A stretch of 64,000 nt of DNA from Parenemella sanctibonifatiensis. Lineage in GTDB: Bacteria; Actinomycetota; Actinomycetes; Propionibacteriales; Propionibacteriaceae. Below, piece after piece: positions 26,046 to 34,196 of this stretch. Made by a program: the position numbers and the translations under genes. The stretch is taken from the NCBI RefSeq assembly GCF_002250565.1, contig NZ_NMVJ01000001.1:434001-498000 (forward strand), read 5' to 3'. The notes under the pieces were generated by a model. It did not search any database. It had not been told where the DNA came from and saw nothing but the letters and a program-made list of their open reading frames with translations. The first letter of the stretch is position 1. Each line of letters opens with the position of its first letter.

Positions 26046-27203
26046 CTACAGCACGCCGTCGCGGTGCAGGGCCCAGCGGATCGGGTCCAGGCACCGGAAC
26101 GAGGCGATGCCACGGTCGTGCAACTGTTCGCCGTCGGTGGGGGCACCGAGCGCGGACACCGTGAAGAAGCGGTGGTCCAAGGTACGCCCGGAGTTCGGCC
26201 GTTCCACGGCCGTCACCAGGTTGGTGGCGCCCAGCCGCTGCAAGAGGCTACGCACCTCGGCATGGAGCAGCGCCGCATCCTCGAGGTCGAAGCTGGTCTG
26301 CTGGGCGCCCGGGTCCCGCATGAACGCCGCGCCCATGTTGGACATGATTCGCGACAGCCCGGTCCCCTCGACCTTCCGCAACGCCTGCATGGTGTCGAAC
26401 TTGCTCAGCACCACCGCCAGCCGCGGGCGGCCGGCGCCAATCAACAGGTTGAGGTTGTTGAGCACCACCGCCGGGTCGCCGCCCTCGTGAAGCTGGGCCG
26501 GGATCAGGTCCTGCAGCTGGTCGCGTACTTCGCTGACCCGGGTCGGGTCGAACATGAACAGCACGGCCGACGCGTTCGCGAAGAACCGCAGGTGGTGGTG
26601 CTGTTCGACCTGACCCTCCAGATCCTCACCGGCGACATCACGGAACACCAGGAAGCGGCGTTGCCCACCGACCACGCCCAGCGACAGGATGATCGGGTCG
26701 CGCTGGTAGGAGTCAGCCAGGTTGGCGCGCGGAGTCGGCGGGATGATGCCGCGGGTCTCGTACAGCGGCCGTTCATAGACCGTGTGATAGGTCTCCCGCG
26801 ACGCCGAGTTCACGAACGACAGCGTCGTGCCCATCGCCTGCGCCAACAGCTCCAACTGCTTGATGACCACACCGATGTAAATGCTCTTGCCGGTGGCACG
26901 CGCCCCAGCCAGCGCAAAACAGGTCGCTGTCCCCTCGCGCCACTGCCCCGGCAGGATGTAGTGGCAGATCGGACAGCATTCCCGGGTCGGCCCGCCGCAC
27001 CGCTGACACTGCACATTGGCCGGCGGCCGCCATCCCGGTACGCCGCGGGGCGCGTTCGCGATCACCGTCGGGCGCCACGTCGTCGGCGCCCCGTGAAACA
27101 GGCTGCCCTGTTCGTCGGGGACCGCATCGCACCGACCCGAGTCGCACTGGAAGGCGTACCGCTCCGGGCTGAGGAAGTTGAAGCAATGGGGACAGCGCGT
27201 CAT
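26046..27203 (-). CDS. Zinc-ribbon P-loop GTPase, last gene of the eight-gene operon
   Basis: 385 aa. Two zinc-ribbon-like cysteine sets come first (CPHC near 4 with CDSGRC near 20; CQRCGG near 66 with CCPICH near 76). Then a GTPase domain: G1 GARATGKS (100-107), G3 FRDVAGED (187-194), G4 LSKFD (266-270) and a G5-like FTVSALG near 350. The order and motifs fit the bacterial GTPase group named double-GTPase (DO-GTPase2) in comparative work, which occurs with GAP1 proteins, as here; that link is from memory. The protein has no TM helix. Its ATG overlaps the upstream VWA stop by 4 nt (ATGA). R2 follows the stop within 16 nt. Confidence 0.8.
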   Translation of the reverse strand: MTRCPHCFNFLSPERYAFQCDSGRCDAVPDEQGSLFHGAPTTWRPTVIANAPRGVPGWRPPANVQCQRCGGPTRECCPICHYILPGQWREGTATCFALAGARATGKSIYIGVVIKQLELLAQAMGTTLSFVNSASRETYHTVYERPLYETRGIIPPTPRANLADSYQRDPIILSLGVVGGQRRFLVFRDVAGEDLEGQVEQHHHLRFFANASAVLFMFDPTRVSEVRDQLQDLIPAQLHEGGDPAVVLNNLNLLIGAGRPRLAVVLSKFDTMQALRKVEGTGLSRIMSNMGAAFMRDPGAQQTSFDLEDAALLHAEVRSLLQRLGATNLVTAVERPNSGRTLDHRFFTVSALGAPTDGEQLHDRGIASFRCLDPIRWALHRDGVL

Positions 27204-28243
27204 CGGTTGGCCACCCCGGCCTCGGCCAGCCCGAGTTGCGCGGCCCGTTCATCGGTCAACACCCGCCGCAGCAACGGCAGCACCGCCACCCGCAGACTGT
27301 TGGGGTCGGCCAACAGCTGTTCCCGGATCAGTTCGGCAGCCGGGCTCTCGGCCTGGCCGACCTGCTCGGGAGTCAGGTCGCACCACAGCGGCGATGCCCC
27401 CGGCAGCCGATGCTCCATCACCTGCCAGGTCGAGGGGCGTACGGCCACCATCGGGTGCACCTCGGGCGGGGTCGCAGCGACGAGCCCGTCGGTGAGCATC
27501 ACCCAGACCTGGCCTGCTGCCGAGCTGACCAGATGGGAGGGGTCGAAACCGCTGCTGTCCTCGGCACCGGTGACCTGTTCGGTGACGGCAGCGATCGGGT
27601 CGTCCCCACCGGCAACGGACCGATCGGTGCTGCCGGCGTACACCTGCGGCGTCTCGTCCGGCGCGTACACCCGCCCCACACCAACCAGGATCTCGGTCGC
27701 CACCGCGGCAGCGCCGACGCTCAGCGGCAGGTGCATGGAGGCGGAGGTGTCGATGAGCAACGCCAGCGAGCCCTGCTCGGCCGGCGGCAGCGCCTCAGCG
27801 CCCAGCACCGAACGACACAGGTCACGGGCGGCGGTCGCCAGCGGCGACAACGGGGCTTCGACCCGGCGACCCTGCGCAGTGATCGCGACCCGGCTGCCCT
27901 CGCTGCGGATCACCACCAGCTCGCGGCGTCGCAGGCCGGACACGTCGACTCCGGAGAGCACGGCCCGCTCCGGGTCGACCTCGCCGCGGACGTCGCTGCC
28001 GATGGTGACCGTCAGTCGGGAGCCGGCACCGAATTCGTCGGCGCCCAGCGGCACCACGGCCACCTCGACGTCGTCGTCGATCCGCGGCAGCACCAAGGTC
28101 CCGGCCGCGGGCAGGATTGCCTGTTCGGCGGGCTGTCCGGCCACGGTCGCGCGCAACTCACAGGGCGCACCCTGCACCCGCAGCGTCAACGGTCGCGCCG
28201 GCAGCCGGGTGGTGTTGCCACCATCGAGTACGTAAGTCGGCAT
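27200..28243 (-). CDS. Cytosolic VWA-domain protein
   Basis: 347 aa, no signal peptide or TM helix. A beta-rich N-terminal half (TYVLDGGNTTRLPARPLTL onward) precedes a von Willebrand A domain with the metal-ion site LLIDTSASM (about 170), a later conserved Thr region and VWVMLTDGLVA. In the family such domains bind partner proteins through a bound Mg ion. The C-terminal helices are rich in Leu and Ala. The frame extends ten codons upstream, but AGAGGAG lies 6 nt before the ATG at 28243, and that ATG overlaps the GAP1-like stop by one base (TGATG), so translation is coupled. Confidence 0.85.
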   Translation of the reverse strand: MPTYVLDGGNTTRLPARPLTLRVQGAPCELRATVAGQPAEQAILPAAGTLVLPRIDDDVEVAVVPLGADEFGAGSRLTVTIGSDVRGEVDPERAVLSGVDVSGLRRRELVVIRSEGSRVAITAQGRRVEAPLSPLATAARDLCRSVLGAEALPPAEQGSLALLIDTSASMHLPLSVGAAAVATEILVGVGRVYAPDETPQVYAGSTDRSVAGGDDPIAAVTEQVTGAEDSSGFDPSHLVSSAAGQVWVMLTDGLVAATPPEVHPMVAVRPSTWQVMEHRLPGASPLWCDLTPEQVGQAESPAAELIREQLLADPNSLRVAVLPLLRRVLTDERAAQLGLAEAGVANR

Positions 28244-31200
28244 CAGCGACTCCTCTCTGTCCCACGTCCCCACACGTTGGTGATCCGGTCAGCGATGCCG
28301 ACCTTGGGTCGGTTCTTGCGGACCCAGCCCTTGAGGAACTTCTCCACTCCCCGCTGCCCGCCAGCCCGGCTGCGCGGGGTGTCGACCTCGTCGGCGAGCC
28401 GGCCCGACATGGCGATCAGGTCGGTGCCGAAGTCCTCGCCCTTGCGCTGCGGGACCTCGCCCTGCCACCCCAACTCGACCACCAAGGCGGTGGGCAGCGT
28501 ACGCCGGGTGTGCCGGCGGTCCTCACCGACGACCTGCATCGCCCGCCCGAACCGACCCAACACGTCGTCCTCGGCGGCGGCCGGCGAATCGGGTTCGGTA
28601 CGCAACAACCAGGTCGCCACCGCGGGGATCTCGGTGCCGTGGCGACGGCACCACCGCACCAGATCGGACAGGTCGCTCGCCGACACGTCGGCCTCGGCCA
28701 CCAACCCGAACCAGGAGGTCGGCACGTCCTCACCGGCCAGCAAGGCCAGGGTGAGCAGCAGGCCGTACTGGGTCGCCACCCCGGGCTCCATCGCCTGTTC
28801 CGGGTCGCTGGTCTGCTCGGCGGCCCCGGCCAATGCCCGCGCCAGCTCAGCAGCCTGATCGGCCCGGGTGTGCTGCAACCAGCCCTGTCGGGCGACATGC
28901 TCCCGGGCCCGGACCGCGCCACCCAGCGGCGTCGATGCGAGCACCTGACACAACGGCGCCAGTGCACTGTCGAAAGGGGATCCGAGCAGCGACCGGGCCG
29001 CCCACGGCATCGGTACGCCGGGCCCGAACCGCCGCAACAAGGTCGCGACCCGGTCCGCGGGCCAGTCCGGTTCGACCAACAGGTCAGCAAGGTGACTCTG
29101 CGGATCAGGCGCTGGCTGGCGATTCTGTTCCCGGTGTTCCAGCGCGGACCAGACCGCGATGAACCGTGCCGACGCCATCACGCGCTCGTCGGGGACCGGC
29201 TGGCGTACCCGCTGCCAGGCCAACTCGGCGGCCAGCGGCGGCATCCGGCCGTCCCGGTCGGCCCCGGTGAGGATGAGCGGATCCGGGGTGCCAGGGTCGG
29301 CGACCGGGGTGACCCAACTCAGCACCGCCGGCGGGATCCGGGTGCCGGGCGCGGCGGCCCCGAGGGGACGGTGCGCCAGCATCCCCCACAGCCAGGACCG
29401 GGCCGCCTGGTGCAGCTGACCGTCGAGAGACGCGACCAGCCGTTCGCCGGTGGATCCGTCCATGAGGATCGGGATGATCACCCGCTCACACATCTGGGTG
29501 CTGAGCCGGTTGACCTGCTCGTCGTGGGCCAGACCCAACAGCAGCACCAATTCCAACGTCCGTACGCCGCAGCGCGCCAGCCGCAGCTGGGCGGCGTCGC
29601 CGGCGGGCCCCGGGACTGCCACCGCGGCCGGGTCGGGCAGCGCCATCAGCGCGTCGGCCGCGATCGACAGCAACGGATCGTCGGCGTCGGGTTCCTCGGG
29701 GGCGCCGATGCTGGGCAGTTTCGACGTGCCGCTCTCGCCCAGCCAGTTCGGGTCCCGTAGCGCCAGTTCGGCGTACTGCCGACCCAACAGCTCCGAGACC
29801 ACCCAACCGCTGCCCGATTCGGCCTCGGCGACCGCCTGCCAGGCGGCGGCGACGTCGTCGCCGGTGTCCTCCCGCAGGTGTTGCGCGGTCAGTGCCCACA
29901 GTTCGGCCTCGTCGCGCAGGTGCGCCGGGGTGGACCGCCGCATGATCCGGCGTGCCTCGGTGACCACATCGGGGTCCAAGCCCTGGGCGACCAACATCGC
30001 GACCGGCCAGTCCGGTTCCAGGCCAATGTCGCCGACCCGTGCCGCCAGCGCGTCGATCTGCCCGATCACGCCGGGCACCTCGTCGGGGTCGGCGAACAAC
30101 TCAGCGATGATCGCGGACCATTCGGTCACCACGATCTCGTCGCCGTGATCGGTGCGGTGCGGCTGCCCGTCGAGGTCGCCGAGCTGGACCGGTTCCTCAG
30201 CGTCGATGACGACCACCGACCGGTCCCGCGCCAGGGCATCCAGGTCCCCGGGCGGCACACAGGCCAGATGGACGCCGCGACGCCAGGCCTCGGCCAAGGT
30301 GGTGTGGCGTTCGGAGGTCGAGAACGAAAACCGGCGTGCGGCACCGGCCGACATGCACCACTGCACCGCGGCAATCCAGGCGGCAGCCTCGTCGGTGTCA
30401 GCGGCGGCCAGCACCACCCGCTGGCCACCGGCCAACGCTGCCGCGCAGGCGTCCAACACTGCGGCCAGGGTGCCGATTCGGGTGGTGCGGGGCTCGAAGA
30501 GGAAGTCGGCGATGTTCTCGGGCGTGAACGGCCCGGGCGCGGGCGGGTCGACGCTGGTCAGCGTCGCGGCCACCACATTGTCGGGGCCGTACGGCGCCAA
30601 CCAGCCCGAGCTGCGCCAACGCTGGATTGGCCGGATCGGGTCGGCGGCCTGCTCCGGGGCCCGGTCGGTGATGACGTGGGCAAAGACATTGCCGGGGCGA
30701 CCGGAAGCGTCGATGCCGGCGGGGACGGCATGCCAGTACGCCATCGCGCCGTCCTGACCGGGGGCGTACAGCAGCCGCCGCGGCAGTTGGCTGATCTGCT
30801 CGGCGGTCGGAAACCGCGGCAGTTCGACGCCGGAGTCGAACTGGGTCGAGACCCGGGACCGCAGAAACTCGATCTCGCCGGGCGCCAGACCGCCGGTGGT
30901 GTCCTTGACCTGCCAGCCGCCCGGCTGGTCACCCCGGTCGAAGGAGGTGTAGGTCAGTTGACCCCAGCGCTGCGCCGGGGCCGCGGCAGCGGAACTGGCC
31001 GAGGAGGCCGAGCCGGGCTGCCCAGCACCGTACTGACCCGCACCGTACTGATTTGCGCTGGGCTGACCCGCGCCGTACGGATTCGCGCTGGGCTGACCCG
31101 CGCCATAGGGAGGCGCACCGTACCCGCCAAGTGCTGGCGCGGCACTGCCGCTTTCTCTCTGGCCGATACGCATCATCGGCGAGGTGCTGCTGCCCGGATC

Positions 31201-31416
31201 CCAGTTGCCCGACTGCGGCAGAACCGGATCCGAATGGTGGCCAGCAGGGTCGGGGTGGTCGAGCGCGGGCCCACCAGCATGTGACCCACCAGCAGATCCG
31301 GCGCCGCCCGCACCGCTGTCCGGCGTGGCGAAATCCGGATGCGCCGGCTCGAAGTCGCCGTGCATCTCATATGCCCCGTGCCCTGCCTCGAACCCGGGCT
31401 GGCCCGGCTGACTCAT
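28243..31416 (-). CDS. GTPase-associated protein 1 (GAP1)-like protein
   Basis: 1057 aa. Residues 1 to about 150 are disordered, His/Gly/Pro-rich, with tandem copies of YGAGQPSAN. The core begins with WGQLTYTSFDRGDQPGGWQV, then TTGGLAPGEIEFL, the form of the GAP1 N-terminal domain (type 2), followed by a middle domain (VVLAAADTDEAAAWIAAVQW, FSFSTSERHTTLAEA) and a long helical C-terminal part rich in Leu, Ala and Trp. GAP1 proteins are defined by their regular neighbourhood with double-GTPases and were proposed to act as their effectors or scaffolds; no biochemistry is known to me. The ATG overlaps the upstream gene by 4 nt. Confidence 0.75.
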   Translation of the reverse strand: MSQPGQPGFEAGHGAYEMHGDFEPAHPDFATPDSGAGGAGSAGGSHAGGPALDHPDPAGHHSDPVLPQSGNWDPGSSTSPMMRIGQRESGSAAPALGGYGAPPYGAGQPSANPYGAGQPSANQYGAGQYGAGQPGSASSASSAAAAPAQRWGQLTYTSFDRGDQPGGWQVKDTTGGLAPGEIEFLRSRVSTQFDSGVELPRFPTAEQISQLPRRLLYAPGQDGAMAYWHAVPAGIDASGRPGNVFAHVITDRAPEQAADPIRPIQRWRSSGWLAPYGPDNVVAATLTSVDPPAPGPFTPENIADFLFEPRTTRIGTLAAVLDACAAALAGGQRVVLAAADTDEAAAWIAAVQWCMSAGAARRFSFSTSERHTTLAEAWRRGVHLACVPPGDLDALARDRSVVVIDAEEPVQLGDLDGQPHRTDHGDEIVVTEWSAIIAELFADPDEVPGVIGQIDALAARVGDIGLEPDWPVAMLVAQGLDPDVVTEARRIMRRSTPAHLRDEAELWALTAQHLREDTGDDVAAAWQAVAEAESGSGWVVSELLGRQYAELALRDPNWLGESGTSKLPSIGAPEEPDADDPLLSIAADALMALPDPAAVAVPGPAGDAAQLRLARCGVRTLELVLLLGLAHDEQVNRLSTQMCERVIIPILMDGSTGERLVASLDGQLHQAARSWLWGMLAHRPLGAAAPGTRIPPAVLSWVTPVADPGTPDPLILTGADRDGRMPPLAAELAWQRVRQPVPDERVMASARFIAVWSALEHREQNRQPAPDPQSHLADLLVEPDWPADRVATLLRRFGPGVPMPWAARSLLGSPFDSALAPLCQVLASTPLGGAVRAREHVARQGWLQHTRADQAAELARALAGAAEQTSDPEQAMEPGVATQYGLLLTLALLAGEDVPTSWFGLVAEADVSASDLSDLVRWCRRHGTEIPAVATWLLRTEPDSPAAAEDDVLGRFGRAMQVVGEDRRHTRRTLPTALVVELGWQGEVPQRKGEDFGTDLIAMSGRLADEVDTPRSRAGGQRGVEKFLKGWVRKNRPKVGIADRITNVWGRGTERSR

Positions 31417-34184
31417 GCCCGGCCTCCCAACATCAGCGCTCGCAGCGGCGGATCCAGCAGGGCGACGGCTGCCTGGTGCTCCGGGCGTACGTCGATGAAG
31501 ACCCGCAGATAGCCCGAGCTGAAGCGGGACAGGTCCGCATACCAGGGCTGGGACCAGGCCGTCGTGAGGCCGTTGAGCGGGGAGAACCGGGCCCGGGGCT
31601 GCTGGTCACCGCCAGCGACCACTGACACCGGGGTGCCGTCGTTGGCGTCGAGTGGCAGCCGCCCCGGGTTGTGGACCAGCACCATCGGCGGCGCCGACCG
31701 ATTGTCGCGTTCGGCGCGGACCCGCACCTCGGCGGTACTGCCCTGCAGTTGGATGCCGTACCAGATGCGCAGCAGGCCCGGGTAGTTCACCGTGGTGATC
31801 CGGCCCTCGACCCGCTCCCCGGCCGCGAACGAGACCGGCAACAGGTGCAGGTCGCAGCCGCGACCGTCCAGCTGTTCGGTGAAGTGCAACCCACCCAGGC
31901 GCTGGTACGCCTCCGCGGAGATCTCGGCCAGCGGCGGGCCCTCGAGCACATCGTCAATCGCCTCGCCGGGCACCGAACTGTAGACCTGCACGGTCGCGGC
32001 GCCGTCGGGCCAGGCCATCGTCAACACCTGAGAGGTGACCCGCTCATAGACCTCGGCGTCGGTGACGGCGCGGGTGCGCACCTGCGGCAACGTACGCCCG
32101 ACCCGGGCCTTGCCGTCCAGCACCGTCACCGGGGTGAAGTAGGTCCGCACCCATTCCCGGGGCCAGGGCACCTCGCGCATCATCGTGCTGCCCTCGTCGC
32201 CGGCGCTGATCGGGTGCGCCAGCCGATCCTCAGTGCGCAGCTTCATCTGGGGCAGCTGTTCCTCGCTCACCGTCTCCGCATCGGCACCGGGCAACGGCCC
32301 TGACGCGGTCCGGTAGATGTAGACCCGGCCCGCCGGCGGCGCGGTCCAGCGCAGGTCAAACCGCGGCCGTTGCTCGTCGTCGCTGAGGGTGCAGGTCAGG
32401 TCCGTGACCGGATCCAGCACCGCGGTGACGTTGACCGGCACCGACGTCGGCGAGGACAACTGCGCGACACCGTCGACATCGGCCTCGGCCAGCAACTGAT
32501 AGATGTAGCGCCGACCGGTCTCGGCGTCCTCGTCGACGAAGCCGCCCAGGTTGGCCTCGTCGGGCAGGATCCGATAGCTCGGGTCACCGGCCGCGGCCTG
32601 GGCACGCTCGGCCGGCACCCGATAAACCTGCACCTTGCGGGCGCCAGGATGCACCGACCACTGGCCGATCACTCGGCCCTCATCCTCGCGGATGTCGACA
32701 TTCTGAGGCCGGGCCACCATCGGCAGCTTGGCGTGCAGCTTCGGCTGCGCAAACAGGGCGTCGGTCCGGTCCGTGCCGACGTTGACCCAGACCTGGTAGT
32801 GCCGCACCGCCGAGCTGAACTCGCGCCGGTCCTGGGCGTTGGTGTTGGTGGTCACGGCCACCACATCGGAGGCATCCGGCGAGTAGGGGACGTGGTCGTC
32901 GTCGGCGATCAGCCGATAGACCACGAAGCTCTCGGGGTCGTCGGGCTGGTACGCCGGCCAGCGCAGCTGTTGGCCACCATCACGCAGCGACGAACTCCGC
33001 ATCCCGCCGGGCTCACCGACCGGTTCGGAGAAGTCGGTCTGGGCAAAGTCGGACAGCAGTTGCAGCATCGCCTCGGTGTGGTGCCAGGCGACCTCGATCC
33101 GGTCACCCTCATCCAGCGGGCCGGGGTCCGGCGTACGCTCCGGCTCCGCCTGGCGCTGCTCGGGCTGACCCGACGGCTGGGCCGATGAGCCCTGGCCGGA
33201 CGGGATGCTGCCGTGCTGTGCCGGGTCGGCGGAACCGGTCTGGCCGCCGCTCGGCTTGGCGCCACCGGCACCACCGGTCAAGCCGGCGATCAGGTCGGCG
33301 ATGGTGCCGGCGTGGTCCTTCGCCGAGGCCGGCAACAGCCCGGCGATCTCCTCGGGCGTACGCGCGTCGGCGTTGGCGACCTGCCGCAGATGCCGGTCCT
33401 TGACCTGGCTGGCATCGGAATCCTGCCGCCAGGCCCGCAGCCGGGTCAGCACCCGGTCGGCCAAGGGGGCCGAGTCGGGCTGCAGGTCCGTCGGCGCCGG
33501 GGCCGGGTTGTCGGGGTGGGGTTCGGCCGCCGACTGGGGCTGCGCGGGGCCGGCGCCGCCCTCGGTGCCGGCGTCGGGCTGGATCGCCGCCGAGGTGGCC
33601 GCCGAGGTCGAGGAATGCGGGCCGATCGCCGACGACTGCGGATTGGGGGCCACCGCCGACTGCGGCGACAGGCCCTGCCCGGCGTTGGCCGGTGCCCAGC
33701 CGCCGGGCCGGGCCGGCTGCTGGGAGGCACTGGGCTGTGACATCGCGCTGGGTTGCGACATCGCGCTGGGCTGGAAACCGGGCTGGTTGGGCTGCTGCGT
33801 GACCGGCTGGCCCGGCCGGGCCGGCTGTTGCATCCCGACCGGCGGCTGCCCCGGCAGCGGTTGCCCCGGCACGGGCTGGCCCTGCGGCGGCGGGAACTGC
33901 CCGCGCCGCTGCGGCTGGCCGGGCGCCTGCGGCTGGCCGGCTCGCGGCTTGCCCCGCAGCACCTGCGGCAGCGGATCGGGGTGGCCCGAGTCCGACAGCC
34001 ACATCAACTGGTTGAGCACCGGACGCCACCGCATGATCAGCGGTCCGTTGGCGCCGGGCGGGAAGCCCCGGCTGTTGGCGACCAGGGTCAGCGTCTGGTC
34101 ATCGGGCACCGGCAGGCCACGGACCCGAGCGTCCTGGGCCCACTGCAACAACACTGCGCGGCGACGTTGTGCCTGATTCATCAT
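31413..34184 (-). CDS. Large protein with HRDC-like repeats and fibronectin-like domains
   Basis: 923 aa without TM helices. An N-terminal helical module (about 8-60: LLQWAQDARVRGLPVPDDQT then LTLVAN) is followed by a Gln/Pro/Gly/Ala-rich linker (about 75-240). A second, similar helical module follows (about 248-300: LRAWRQDSDASQVKDRHLRQVAN); both resemble HRDC folds. The rest (about 370-900) is beta-rich with fibronectin III-like units, for example DPVTDLTCTLSDD with FDLRWTAPPAGRVYIYRT. A module of this kind would bind other proteins rather than catalyse. Its stop overlaps the GAP1-like start (ATGA); 12 nt separate it from the membrane-protein gene before it. Confidence 0.75.
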   Translation of the reverse strand: MMNQAQRRRAVLLQWAQDARVRGLPVPDDQTLTLVANSRGFPPGANGPLIMRWRPVLNQLMWLSDSGHPDPLPQVLRGKPRAGQPQAPGQPQRRGQFPPPQGQPVPGQPLPGQPPVGMQQPARPGQPVTQQPNQPGFQPSAMSQPSAMSQPSASQQPARPGGWAPANAGQGLSPQSAVAPNPQSSAIGPHSSTSAATSAAIQPDAGTEGGAGPAQPQSAAEPHPDNPAPAPTDLQPDSAPLADRVLTRLRAWRQDSDASQVKDRHLRQVANADARTPEEIAGLLPASAKDHAGTIADLIAGLTGGAGGAKPSGGQTGSADPAQHGSIPSGQGSSAQPSGQPEQRQAEPERTPDPGPLDEGDRIEVAWHHTEAMLQLLSDFAQTDFSEPVGEPGGMRSSSLRDGGQQLRWPAYQPDDPESFVVYRLIADDDHVPYSPDASDVVAVTTNTNAQDRREFSSAVRHYQVWVNVGTDRTDALFAQPKLHAKLPMVARPQNVDIREDEGRVIGQWSVHPGARKVQVYRVPAERAQAAAGDPSYRILPDEANLGGFVDEDAETGRRYIYQLLAEADVDGVAQLSSPTSVPVNVTAVLDPVTDLTCTLSDDEQRPRFDLRWTAPPAGRVYIYRTASGPLPGADAETVSEEQLPQMKLRTEDRLAHPISAGDEGSTMMREVPWPREWVRTYFTPVTVLDGKARVGRTLPQVRTRAVTDAEVYERVTSQVLTMAWPDGAATVQVYSSVPGEAIDDVLEGPPLAEISAEAYQRLGGLHFTEQLDGRGCDLHLLPVSFAAGERVEGRITTVNYPGLLRIWYGIQLQGSTAEVRVRAERDNRSAPPMVLVHNPGRLPLDANDGTPVSVVAGGDQQPRARFSPLNGLTTAWSQPWYADLSRFSSGYLRVFIDVRPEHQAAVALLDPPLRALMLGGRA

Positions 34185-34196
34185 CGGGGTGCCGCC

